Origin: Streptomyces sp. RFCAC02
GTDB taxonomy: Bacteria > Actinomycetota > Actinomycetes > Streptomycetales > Streptomycetaceae
DNA: 64,000 nucleotides
NCBI RefSeq assembly: GCF_004193175.1
Contig: NZ_SAUH01000001.1
Location: 4,993,501 to 5,057,500 of the forward strand
Direction of reading: 5' to 3'
Positions 42,294 through 50,065 of the stretch are shown piece by piece. How positions within the stretch are numbered: the stretch's first letter is position 1; every line of letters starts with the position of its first letter. The position numbers were made by a program, and so were the translations under genes. The notes beneath the pieces are model-generated. The model worked only from the letters and a program-made list of their open reading frames with translations, made no database searches and was not told the DNA's origin.

Positions 42294-43385
42294 TCACATG
42301 ATTGGGCGACCGGCCCGCACCCGGTTTTCGCCGGCATGCCCGTCGAGTCGCCGGATCTCCGCCAGCGGGTAGGGAGTCGTCCGACTGTCCTGCCGGAACC
42401 GGCGGTGGAAGCCGCCCACCGCCGCGGCGACCGGCGCGTGCCGGACGAGGAGCGCGGCGACACCCGCCGGAATCCCCTGCGGCGTCACCCCATCGGCGCA
42501 GGCGCGGACGAACGCGGCGCGCTCGTCCGGCCCGTGACCGTACAGGGCGACGGCCAGCCAGTTCACCAGGTGTGTGACGGTGTAGCAGCGGTCGTACGCG
42601 AGGTGCTCGTCGAAGAACGCGGCTTCGTCGGGGGAGAGGTCGAAGCGTGAGGAGAGCGCGAGCCCGTAGTCGGCGAAGAAGAGCCGCCGGCCGTCGGTCA
42701 GGATGTTCCGGAAGTGGGCGTCGAAGTGGAGGAGGCCACGGGCGTTCATGAACGAGACCCCCGCGGCCAGCTCCTCCTCCACCATGGCGCAGGCCCGTTC
42801 GGCCGCCTCGTCGCCGGCCGTGATCCGGCGGTCGAGCCAGTCGTGCAGGGTGTGCGGGATGTATTCGAGGAACAGCACGAGGCTCGCCGTCGACTCCCGG
42901 AGCGACTCGATCCGGTGGCGCACCGCCGCGCCGCCGCCCCAGTAGGCGACGGCGCGTTCCACATCGGCCAGTTCACCGGGCAGCGGCCGGCCGCCGTCCG
43001 GGAGCACCCGCCAGTGGTGCATCAGCGGAAAGCCGTCGTGGTCGCCGGCGATCACCCAGTTCGTCGTCATGGTGTGCACGGCCAGCTCCCGCCAGGCCCC
43101 GGCCCCCGGGCCGCCGATGTCGCCGACGCCGTAGTGGCAGAACATCGGCAGCCCGAACAGGTTCGCCGTGGAGCGGACGTGCTGCGGCCGCCGTTCCGGG
43201 TCGGTGACGCGGATCTGCTTGACGAAGACCGGAGTGCCGTCGATGTCGAGCAGCAGCGTCTGCCCGCCGATGCCGGAGCCGACCGGCGTGGCGGCGTCGA
43301 GGAGTTCGCGCAGCCGGCGGTCCCCGCACAGGGCGAGTGACGTGGAGACGGCGCCGTGGGCGGCGAGTCGGGCGCTCCGCGTCAT
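42294..43385 (-). CDS. Protein-kinase-like fold protein
   Basis: The 363-residue protein keeps kinase-fold landmarks: a β3-type Lys56 (PVFVKQIR), a catalytic-loop pattern H220-x-D222 with N227 (HFDAHFRNIL), and D239 in FADYGLAL replacing DFG. It may phosphorylate a small molecule (as aminoglycoside and related kinases do) or a protein. Position in an operon with a nucleotidyltransferase and an acetyltransferase recalls antibiotic-modifying enzyme sets, but this is inference. A GTG at 43439 is an alternative start. Confidence 0.75.
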   Translation of the reverse strand: MTRSARLAAHGAVSTSLALCGDRRLRELLDAATPVGSGIGGQTLLLDIDGTPVFVKQIRVTDPERRPQHVRSTANLFGLPMFCHYGVGDIGGPGAGAWRELAVHTMTTNWVIAGDHDGFPLMHHWRVLPDGGRPLPGELADVERAVAYWGGGAAVRHRIESLRESTASLVLFLEYIPHTLHDWLDRRITAGDEAAERACAMVEEELAAGVSFMNARGLLHFDAHFRNILTDGRRLFFADYGLALSSRFDLSPDEAAFFDEHLAYDRCYTVTHLVNWLAVALYGHGPDERAAFVRACADGVTPQGIPAGVAALLVRHAPVAAAVGGFHRRFRQDSRTTPYPLAEIRRLDGHAGENRVRAGRPIM

Positions 43386-43463
43386 GCCGGGATCTTCCAC
43401 CTGGGCCTCCAGCCGGGCGTACGACGCTCCTGCCGTCACCCTCTCACGCCCGCGCGGCCCGGG

Positions 43464-44321
43464 TCAGGGACGGGGCGCGCGCAGGACGGCCTCCAGGGTG
43501 AGCGGTTCGCGGCCGATGAGGGTGGCGAGCGTCGGGTCCACCGCCGCGAACTCGCCGGCGCGGCTCGCGGCGAAGATGCCCAGCAGCCGGTCCGCCACCA
43601 AGGCGGGGACGCCGTCGGCCACCAGCCGGTCGCGGTACTCGTCGTCGGGCACGGTGGTCCGCGTGACGGCGCGGCCCGTGACGCCGGTGGCGACGTCGGC
43701 GATGTCGTCGAAGGTGAGCGCGCGACCCCCGGTGAGCGGTGGGGTGGGTCCGTCGAAGCGGCCCTCGTCCGCGAGGATCGCGGCGGCCGCCCCGGCGAGG
43801 TCCGCGTGCGCGGTCCAGCTCACCGGCCCGGCGGCGGGCAGCGCGATCCGCCCGCTCGTCAGGGCGTCGCCGAGGAAGTGCACGGCGCTCGTGGCGTAGA
43901 AGCCGTTGCGGAGCGAGGTGAACGGCACGCCGCAGGCCCGCAGCGCGTCCTCGGTGGCGGCGTGGTCGCGGCACGCCTGGAAGTGCGATGTGGCGCTCGC
44001 CCCCATCTGGCTGGTGTAGAGGATGCGGCGGGCGCCGGCGGCGACAGCGCCGTCGATCGCCGCGCGGTGCTGCGCGACGCATTCCTCGCCCATCGCGTCG
44101 ACGGAGACGATGAGCACCTGGGACGCGCCCTCGAAGGCGTGGGCGAGGCTCGCGGGCTCCGTGAAGCTGCCCCGCCGGACCCGCACTCCCCGGTCGGCCA
44201 GGTCCTCCGCGCCACGCGGGTCGCGGACGCTGACGCCGATCCGTTCCGCGGGCACGCGCGTCAGCAGGTTCTCGACTGTCCGCCGCCCGAGCTTCCCGGT
44301 GGCTCCGGTCACGATGATCAT
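43464..44321 (-). CDS. NmrA-like NAD(P)H-binding protein
   Basis: The 285-residue atypical SDR begins MIIVTGATGKLGRRTVENLL and has TSQMGASATSHFQACRDHAA in the position of the QOR2 motif, plus LRNGFYATSAV. It resembles the SDR at 37102 and probably reduces a quinone or similar compound, or senses redox state. The ATG at 44321 follows GGAGG. It is divergent from a TetR gene with operators between them. Confidence 0.9.
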   Translation of the reverse strand: MIIVTGATGKLGRRTVENLLTRVPAERIGVSVRDPRGAEDLADRGVRVRRGSFTEPASLAHAFEGASQVLIVSVDAMGEECVAQHRAAIDGAVAAGARRILYTSQMGASATSHFQACRDHAATEDALRACGVPFTSLRNGFYATSAVHFLGDALTSGRIALPAAGPVSWTAHADLAGAAAAILADEGRFDGPTPPLTGGRALTFDDIADVATGVTGRAVTRTTVPDDEYRDRLVADGVPALVADRLLGIFAASRAGEFAAVDPTLATLIGREPLTLEAVLRAPRP

Positions 44322-44335
44322 GATGCGCCTCCATC

Positions 44336-44379
44336 TGTTATCGGTGTTATCGGCAGTAGCGTATCACCGTTAATAACGG
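44336..44379. promoter_or_regulatory. TetR operator region: tandem TGTTATCGG and a CCGTTA-A-TAACGG palindrome
   Basis: TGTTATCGG is repeated head to tail at 44336-44344 and 44345-44353. A perfect 13-bp palindrome follows at 44367-44379. Both lie between the divergent genes and are candidate repressor sites. Confidence 0.6.
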
Positions 44380-44409
44380 CGGTAGCGTGACCGCTGTATC
44401 GTCGGATAC

Positions 44410-45141
44410 ATGCCATCTCGTCCCCCCGGCGCACGCACCCACGACGCCCCGGCCGATGCCCGTGAACAGACCAGGAAGCGGGTCATCGAGGCCGCCATCG
44501 ACCTGCTGACGCGCGGTGGGCGCGACGCCGTCACGACACGCGCGGTCGCCGACGCGGCCGGCCTCCAGGCACCGGCCATCTACCGGCTGTTCGGGGACAA
44601 GGACGGCCTGCTCGACGCGGTCGCCGAGCACGGCTTCCATGCCTTCCTGGCCACCAAGCGGGTCGATCCGGACCCGCCCGACCTCATCGAGGACCTGCGG
44701 GCCGGCTGGGACACCGCGGCCGAGTTCGGCCTGGCCAACCCCGCGCTGTTCACGCTGATGTACACCGAACCGGGCAGGAGCGCGTCGGCCGCCTTCGCGA
44801 CCGGCATGGAGATCCTGCGGGGCCGCATCCGGCGCCTGGCCGTCGCCGGACTGCTCCGTGTCGGCGAGGAACTCGCGGCACAGATCATCCACGCCTCGAC
44901 GCGCGGCGCGGTGCTCACCTGGCTGTCCCTGCCCGAGGACCGGCGCGACCCGGCCCTGCTGACCGCCGCGCGCGAGGCCATGGTCACCGCAGTCACCACG
45001 CGGCGGCCGGCCGTCGACGAGTCGGGCCCGGCCGGCGCCGCCCGCGCCCTGCGCGCCGCGCTCCCCGCGCAGACGGTTCTCAGCGACGCGGAGCAGCGCC
45101 TGCTGGGCGAGTGGCTGGACCGCATCGCCACCGCCGGCTGA
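44410..45141 (+). CDS. TetR-family regulator
   Basis: The 243-residue protein has a TetR helix-turn-helix at about residues 40-60 (TTRAVADAAGLQAPAIYRLF) and a helical effector domain. It most likely represses the divergent NmrA-like gene through the palindromes in the 88-bp gap. A 17-residue flexible N-terminal lead precedes the DNA-binding domain. Confidence 0.92.
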   Translation: MPSRPPGARTHDAPADAREQTRKRVIEAAIDLLTRGGRDAVTTRAVADAAGLQAPAIYRLFGDKDGLLDAVAEHGFHAFLATKRVDPDPPDLIEDLRAGWDTAAEFGLANPALFTLMYTEPGRSASAAFATGMEILRGRIRRLAVAGLLRVGEELAAQIIHASTRGAVLTWLSLPEDRRDPALLTAAREAMVTAVTTRRPAVDESGPAGAARALRAALPAQTVLSDAEQRLLGEWLDRIATAG

Positions 45142-45159
45142 GCCGGCCGCCCGGTCCCG

Positions 45160-45214
45160 TCAGGCCCGCAGCACCGCGACGGCGTACGGGGCGAGGCGGT
45201 AGGGGGCGGTGGCG
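45160..45214 (-). pseudogene. Short C-terminal remnant ending YRLAPYAVAVLRA
   Basis: On the minus strand the last codons before a TGA at 45160 read ATAPYRLAPYAVAVLRA, a tail like that of glycoside hydrolases of the beta-galactosidase type. Coding coherence is lost by about 45220, so this is only a scar of a deleted gene. The assignment is tentative. Confidence 0.3.
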
Positions 45215-45236
45215 CGGGTGTGCGGTGGGGAGGGGG

Positions 45237-45482
45237 CACACGGGTGGGGCCATCGGAGCCGACCTCGCATGCCTCGTCGACACGATCCACTTCGCCCCGT
45301 CCAAGGCGAGTCGACTGCTGCAGGCGGCTGACCTCATCGCTTACCTGCATCGGCGGCTGGTCAGTGGCCAGGACGGTGATCCGAGGGCGCGAAAGGCCAA
45401 TGAACGGCTGTGGTCTTTCGTGGAGGATCGTGTCGTCCACCGGTATCGGTGGACGACAGAGCAGGGGGAGCAGGGCGAGTAG
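45237..45482 (+). pseudogene. C-terminal remnant of a DUF3800 protein
   Basis: About 80 codons read like a DUF3800 C-terminus: CLVDTIHFAPSKASRLLQAA, then DLIAYLHRRLVSGQDGD and KANERLWSFVEDRVVHRYRW. There is no start codon or N-terminal domain; upstream sequence in frame is non-coding in character. Codons such as AGT, GGT, GAT and AAT are less GC-biased than neighbours, suggesting foreign origin. It ends at a TAG and is followed by a terminator. Confidence 0.65.
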
Positions 45483-45507
45483 TACAACGTCGGAGTCGAC
45501 AGCACAA

Positions 45508-45529
45508 AGGCCCCGCTGGAGCGGGGCCT
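45508..45529 (+). terminator. Hairpin terminator after the DUF3800 remnant
   Basis: AGGCCCCGCT (45508-45517) and AGCGGGGCCT (45520-45529) are exact inverted repeats, 26 bases past the remnant's stop. Confidence 0.6.
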
Positions 45530-45695
45530 GAGGCGAACCGGGCATGAGTGCTGAAGATGTCCCTAGGAGCGGGCTAGCACGGTGAGTCTTCCCATAGCCG
45601 CCCCGTGACGAGAATCATGCCGGGCCGAACCGCGTCGGCGCTGTGCACGCCCCGGGCCGGGATCGGGGCGTCGGCGTCCGTTGCTCCTGCCTGGG

Positions 45696-45944
45696 TCAGC
45701 GGGTCGGGTTGCGGCTGCGGGCGTTGACCTCGGCGAGCCGGGCGCGCAGGACTTCCTCTGGGCTGAGCGTCCGTACGTCGTCCGGTTCGGCGTCCCACTC
45801 GCCGCCCCCGCTCAGCCGTCTGAGCCGCACCTTCGGCCCGTCGATCCGGCACACGACGACCCCGACGCGATCGAGCGCCATGTCGTGGACCGTCGCCCCG
45901 AAAGCCGGTCCCGGCGGCCGGGCTTCGGGCTCGCGCCCGGTCAC
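45696..45944 (-). CDS. Small conserved actinomycete protein, 82 residues
   Basis: The protein reads GATVHDMALDRVGVVVCRID followed by GPKVRLRRLSGGGEWDAEPD, a pattern seen in small Streptomyces proteins encoded near XRE-DUF397 regulator pairs. It has no membrane segment. The GTG at 45944 overlaps the stop of the upstream small gene (GTGA), so the two are coupled. Function is unknown. Confidence 0.7.
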   Translation of the reverse strand: MTGREPEARPPGPAFGATVHDMALDRVGVVVCRIDGPKVRLRRLSGGGEWDAEPDDVRTLSPEEVLRARLAEVNARSRNPTR

Positions 45945-46219
45945 CGTGCGGCCCCCTTCACGATCACGGCGGCCAGGGCCAGGGCGACCGGGGCCGAGCA
46001 CACCCCGAGCTGGACGAGGGCGTACCGGGCCTGCCGCCCGGCGCCGGGCGCGACGGCCCCGGCGCCCCGGACGTCCAGCGCGGGAAGCTGGATGCCGGCG
46101 CGCCGCAGCGCGGCGGCGAGGACGTCCCGCGCCTCCGTCGCCTCACCGAACTTGGCCGTGGCGCACGGCTGGTCGGCCCCGGCGCCGAGCGGGCCGTTGG
46201 ACGGGTGTCGCGTCGTCAT
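45941..46219 (-). CDS. Small hypothetical protein with hydrophobic C-terminus, 92 residues
   Basis: The ATG at 46219 follows GAAGGAG. The C-terminal segment YALVQLGVCSAPVALALAAV could be a membrane helix. It is co-translated with the 82-residue gene downstream and divergent from the XRE-DUF397 pair. Function is unknown. Confidence 0.65.
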   Translation of the reverse strand: MTTRHPSNGPLGAGADQPCATAKFGEATEARDVLAAALRRAGIQLPALDVRGAGAVAPGAGRQARYALVQLGVCSAPVALALAAVIVKGAAR

Positions 46220-46394
46220 GGTGCGTGCTCCTTCGGGTGTCCTGATGTGAACCCGTCCCGGCACCGGGCGGTCTGTCGTACGGTGCGTGACCGGGGCACT
46301 ACGAGGATGCGTCGACGGTGGGTCCGGTACGCCCCGGACGGGCCGGGGCTCCCCGGCGGCCGTCACACGTTCCACACCTTCCACGGAGGACTCG

Positions 46395-47237
46395 ATGCCG
46401 ACGAGACGAGCGGTCACCGGCCGCAGCAGGGAGCCGCGCGCACGGTTCGCGGAGGAACTACGGCAACTGCGAGTGGAGCGCGGCCACAGTCTCCGGCAGT
46501 TGGGCGAACGGTTGGGCTGGGACTGGTCGTTGTTCGGCAAGATGGAGAAGGGCGAGACGCTCGGCGGCCCCGAGGTCGTCCAGGCCCTCGACCACTACTA
46601 CGAGACACCCGGTCTGCTGCTCGCGCTGTGGGAACTGGCGATCAGCGACAAGACGCAGTTCAAGGAGCGATACCGCCGCTACATGGCACTGGAGGCGGAG
46701 GCCACGAGCCTGTGGCACTTCGCGGTGAGTGTTGTGCCGGGCCTGCTGCAAACGCCCCACTATGCGAGGGAGCTGCTGGCTTCGGGTGGGCTCAGAGGAG
46801 AGGAGCTGGAGCAGCAAGTAGAAGCTCGTATGCGACGAAGCGAACTACTCACAGGAGAGGATGCACCGCAGTTCCGGACAATATTGTCCGAGGCGGTGCT
46901 GCGTACGCCCCTGCTCGACGCGGGGGAGTGGCGGGCGCAGTTGGAGCATCTGGCTGCCATGACGGAGCGGGACAACGTGATCGTGCACGTGCTCCCGTTC
47001 AGCGTGGGTCTTCATGGCTTGCTCAGTGCGGACATGTGGTATCTGCGGTTGCCTGACGGGCGTACGGTGGCGTACACGGAGAACGGTTATCGGGGCGAAC
47101 TCATCGAGGAGACGGCGCCGGTCGAGCGACTTCAGCTCACGTACGATTCGGTGCGCGACCTGGCACTGTCCCCGGCCAAGTCGCGTGGTTTCATCCTGCG
47201 CATCCTGGAGGAAGTGGCGTGCGACCCTTCGATCTGA
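46395..47237 (+). CDS. XRE-family regulator with DUF5753 domain
   Basis: The 280-residue protein has an N-terminal helix-turn-helix (HSLRQLGERLGWDWSLFGKM, about residues 31-50) and the DUF5753 C-terminal domain typified by PGLLQTPHYARELL, MRRSELL, and DNVIVHVLPFSVGLHGL. These Streptomyces regulators (BldB/WhiJ-like partners) pair with small DUF397 proteins. The ATG at 46395 follows GGAGGACTCG. The downstream DUF397 gene overlaps it. Confidence 0.93.
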   Translation: MPTRRAVTGRSREPRARFAEELRQLRVERGHSLRQLGERLGWDWSLFGKMEKGETLGGPEVVQALDHYYETPGLLLALWELAISDKTQFKERYRRYMALEAEATSLWHFAVSVVPGLLQTPHYARELLASGGLRGEELEQQVEARMRRSELLTGEDAPQFRTILSEAVLRTPLLDAGEWRAQLEHLAAMTERDNVIVHVLPFSVGLHGLLSADMWYLRLPDGRTVAYTENGYRGELIEETAPVERLQLTYDSVRDLALSPAKSRGFILRILEEVACDPSI

Positions 47238-47428
47238 ACGTTGCAACCTGGCGCAAGAGCAGTTACAGCAACCAGGACGGCGGCGCGTGCGTCGAGGTCG
47301 CGGATGACCTCGCCGATGCCGTCCCGGTGCGTGACAGCAAGTGTCAGCGGGGGCCGGTTCTCGTTTTCGGGTCGCCTGCGTGGGTGTCGTTCGTTGCCTC
47401 AGTGAAGGGTGTCGGACGCCGCTCCTGA
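47219..47428 (+). CDS. DUF397 protein, partner of the XRE regulator
   Basis: The 69-residue protein contains the DUF397 pattern ATWRKSSYSNQDGGACVEVA, then VPVRDSKCQRGPVLVFGSPA and W. Its GTG start lies 19 bases inside the end of the XRE gene, behind GGAGG, so translation is coupled. DUF397 proteins are thought to antagonise the paired XRE repressor, like an antitoxin. Confidence 0.92.
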   Translation: MRPFDLNVATWRKSSYSNQDGGACVEVADDLADAVPVRDSKCQRGPVLVFGSPAWVSFVASVKGVGRRS

Positions 47429-47569
47429 GCGCGTGCCGCGTGCGCCTCGGCGTCGTCGTGGCGCACAACTCCAGGAAACGGACAGTTGGTTTGCCGTTCA
47501 CTCGAACGTCTTCCCCGGGACGGATCGATGTTTGCAGGTGTTGCGGAGTGATCGACAGCGTGCCGCGTC

Positions 47570-48052
47570 ATGAAGATGACCCTCCGGCGCGGCCGTCTGG
47601 CCCTCGCCGCCGCCTTCGCGGCTCTCCTGCTCTGTGTCACGGGAACGATGACCACGGCCTCCGCCGCCACCACGTACTGGACGTTCAAGAACCACGCCAA
47701 CGGCAAGTGTCTGACCGCCTCGTCGAGCAACAAGGTGTGGGTGGCCACCTGCACCGGCGGCACCTCGCAGCAGTGGGACTTCGTAGGCCCGAACAACGAC
47801 TGGCTGAAGAACCGCGCGACCGGCCGCTGCATGACGACGGACATGGAGACCCACCGGAACGCCGTCTGGACCACGACCTGCTCCGCCACCTACAGCCCCG
47901 CGCGCTGGCAGTACTACTCCAACTCGGTCTTCACCTACCCCTACGGCGACAATCTGCGGACCTCCCCGTCCGGGTCGTCCGCCGTCTACTCGGTCGACGC
48001 GTGGGACGATGCTCCGCTCGAGTACTCGGAGTGGACCGGAAGCCACAACTGA
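47570..48052 (+). CDS. Secreted ricin-type lectin-fold protein
   Basis: The 160-residue precursor has a Sec signal peptide cleaved near TTASA-ATTYW. The mature part resembles a ricin B-type beta-trefoil (NHANGKCLTASSSNK, CTGGTSQQWDFVG with a QxW motif, NRATGRCMTTD), with paired Cys. It may bind a carbohydrate or act as a secreted binding protein. The ATG at 47570 lacks a clear Shine-Dalgarno sequence. A strong terminator follows. Confidence 0.82.
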   Translation: MKMTLRRGRLALAAAFAALLLCVTGTMTTASAATTYWTFKNHANGKCLTASSSNKVWVATCTGGTSQQWDFVGPNNDWLKNRATGRCMTTDMETHRNAVWTTTCSATYSPARWQYYSNSVFTYPYGDNLRTSPSGSSAVYSVDAWDDAPLEYSEWTGSHN

Positions 48053-48071
48053 TCCCACCCCCGGACACGAC

Positions 48072-48114
48072 GAACGGCCCGCGCGTCACCCCACCGGCGA
48101 CCCGCGGGCCGTTC
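48072..48114 (+). terminator. Hairpin terminator of the ricin-fold gene
   Basis: GAACGGCCCGCG (48072-48083) pairs perfectly with 48103-48114, 20 bases after the stop. It also serves the minus-strand remnant ending at 48140. Confidence 0.75.
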
Positions 48115-48139
48115 GCCCGCTGCTCATGAACGGCCGGCT

Positions 48140-48589
48140 CTACGCGGAACGCACGCCACGGATGAGCAGCGTGCCGATGCGACGCCTGCCGTGCTCCGGC
48201 GCAGGCAGTACCGTCGCCGTCGTGTCCTCGAAACCGTACGTCCTGAGCAGGTCGATCCATGTCTCGGGCGGGTAGTCCCAGCGCTTGACGACGGCCGGGT
48301 CCTCGTCGGGACCGCGAGGGATGTAGGACGCCTGGCAGCCGTAACAGCCCTCGATGGGCGGGTGCTGGGACATGGCGAGGACTCCGCCGGGGACCAATAC
48401 CTCATGGACGGCGGGGAGCATCAGTGCTGGATCGGTGAAGTAGCCCGCGCCGAAGACCGACAGGACCGAGTCGAAGCGGGTGGTGGTGCCCGAGAGGAAG
48501 GCGAGAGCGTCGCCCTGGTGCAGCTCCGTCCCCCGTAGGCCCGCGGAGCGGGACTCCTGCCAGAGGTCTCGCTCCTGTATTGCGCACAC
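48140..48589 (-). pseudogene. 5'-truncated class I SAM methyltransferase
   Basis: The readable part starts at the position normally after SAM motif I and continues ELHQGDALAFL, FDSVLSVFGAGYFTDPALML, and VLVPGGVLAMSQHP. The glycine-rich SAM motif and everything before it are missing. The coding pattern stops near 48600, next to the XRE gene at 48642. It is best read as a truncated remnant, although a GTG at 48589 could start a 149-residue product. Confidence 0.6.
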
Positions 48590-48641
48590 TACGGAGCGTG
48601 TCGGACGGCGCGCCGCGTTCTTGCACCAGCTTGCACGCGGA

Positions 48642-49490
48642 TCAGTCCAGTGAGTCGATCACCTTGGTGATCAGATTGCGCGCGGCAGCCCCATGGGCGG
48701 CGATTCGAGACAGCTCGGAGAAGGCTTTCGCGTACGTCTCGATCTCGCTCGGAGCTGTGATGTTGAGGGCCGCTGTCAGTGTTTCGACGCTCACTTGACG
48801 CCCGTCGAAGAGGTAGAAGGCTTCAAGTGGCCACACGCGGCGTGGGGCGGACAGCGGGATGACGCCCATGCTGACGTTCGGCAGGGACATGACCGCCAGG
48901 AGGTGCCCCAGTTGCCCCGCTCTCGTCTCGGTGTTCCCGATGCGGTAGTGGAGCACCGCCTCCTCCAGGAGAAAGGCCAATGTGCGTCCACTTTCGTACA
49001 GTACCCGGGTGCGTTCGAGCCTCGACTGGGCAGCGGCGGCAGCGTCATCGGGCGTCCCCTGGAATGCCGCGATGGTGGAGAGCAGGGCCGACGCGTACGG
49101 TTCGGTCTGCAGAATCCCGGGCACGACGTTGGAGCAGTACACGCGGAAGCGATGCGTGCGCTCATACAGGGGGAGGACTTCTTCCTGTGCCCTGCGCATG
49201 CCGTGCCGGTGGAGCTTCTTCCAGTGCACGTACAGCTGATCGGCCTGCCGGTTCGCCGCGATGAGGTCGGCTGCCTGGTCTCTCGCTACTGTCGCGTCGC
49301 ACCACGCGCGGATGTCCGCATCCGACGGCGGCGTCCTGGCTCGTTCGATGCGTGACGACTTCGCCGCGCTCCACCCGCACCGGAGAGCCAGCTCCCGGCC
49401 GGTCAGCTCCGCCTCTCTGCGCAGCTCCCCGAGCCGGGCGGCGATGACGGCACGAGCGGCCTGGACGCTTGAGGACGGAGACGGTGACAT
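48642..49490 (-). CDS. XRE-family regulator with DUF5753 domain (second copy)
   Basis: The 282-residue protein has a helix-turn-helix (LTGRELALRCGWSAAKSSRI, about residues 29-48) and a DUF5753 domain (VVPGILQTEPYASALL, RTLAFLLEEAVLHYRIGN). It is only distantly similar to the 46395 copy. Homologues usually have a DUF397 partner just downstream, but here a truncated methyltransferase occupies that place, so the partner seems lost. Confidence 0.92.
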   Translation of the reverse strand: MSPSPSSSVQAARAVIAARLGELRREAELTGRELALRCGWSAAKSSRIERARTPPSDADIRAWCDATVARDQAADLIAANRQADQLYVHWKKLHRHGMRRAQEEVLPLYERTHRFRVYCSNVVPGILQTEPYASALLSTIAAFQGTPDDAAAAAQSRLERTRVLYESGRTLAFLLEEAVLHYRIGNTETRAGQLGHLLAVMSLPNVSMGVIPLSAPRRVWPLEAFYLFDGRQVSVETLTAALNITAPSEIETYAKAFSELSRIAAHGAAARNLITKVIDSLD

Positions 49491-49643
49491 GCGGATCGGC
49501 TCTTCGGTGCAATGAGGGTCAGATCAGGAACTTCTCATGAGGGACGCCGCGCGCCCAGCTTCGAAGGCCCGTGACGCCATCTGTGCCACGGCCGGTTCGG
49601 TGCGGACCTCCCAGCGGGGCTCGGACCTGTCGCCCAGGGTGCG

Positions 49644-50054
49644 TCAGTCGAGCGGGTCCGGCCATGTGTGGGCGGGGAGCAGGTCTGCCAGTTCGGTCGT
49701 GCGGTTGCGGCCGAGGATCACGCCCGTCCGGATGTTGGCCGGGTCGATCTGGCGGATGAACTCCCGGCACCGGCCGCACGGTGGGAGTACGTGCAGCGCG
49801 CCGTTGTCGTTCCGCCAGACGGCGACGATCCGCGCGATGCGGTACTCGCGGGCCGTGACCATGGCGGCGATCGCGGCGTGCTCCGCGCAGAAGCCCGTAC
49901 CGGAGCCCGTGTCGATGCAGACGCCCGTGAACACGCTGCCCGCCTCGGTCACCAGGGCGCTGCCCACGTCGCCGAAGAGCCGGTCGCCCACGCGGTGGGG
50001 ATGCAGCACGGCCGCGGCGGCGGTGATCAGTTCGTCGTCGGAGATCGTCGTCAT
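49644..50054 (-). CDS. Cytidine/blasticidin-S deaminase-family enzyme
   Basis: The 136-residue zinc deaminase has C56-A-E58 (CAEHAAIAAM) and a second zinc pair C93/C96 (PPCGRCREF). The sequence is closer in style to blasticidin-S deaminase than to housekeeping Cdd. It hydrolyses an exocyclic amine of cytidine or a cytosine nucleoside antibiotic; the substrate is not settled. The gap 49491-49643 upstream shows no gene, apart from a short minus-strand stretch reading EVRTEPAVAQMASRAFEAGR that may be another remnant. Confidence 0.85.
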   Translation of the reverse strand: MTTISDDELITAAAAVLHPHRVGDRLFGDVGSALVTEAGSVFTGVCIDTGSGTGFCAEHAAIAAMVTAREYRIARIVAVWRNDNGALHVLPPCGRCREFIRQIDPANIRTGVILGRNRTTELADLLPAHTWPDPLD

Positions 50055-50065
50055 GGGGCCGGAAG

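Noticed and set aside
49519-49643. Small minus-strand frame upstream of the second XRE gene
   Set aside because: A stretch reading EVRTEPAVAQMASRAFEAGR looks protein-like but has no start, ribosome-binding site or recognised family.
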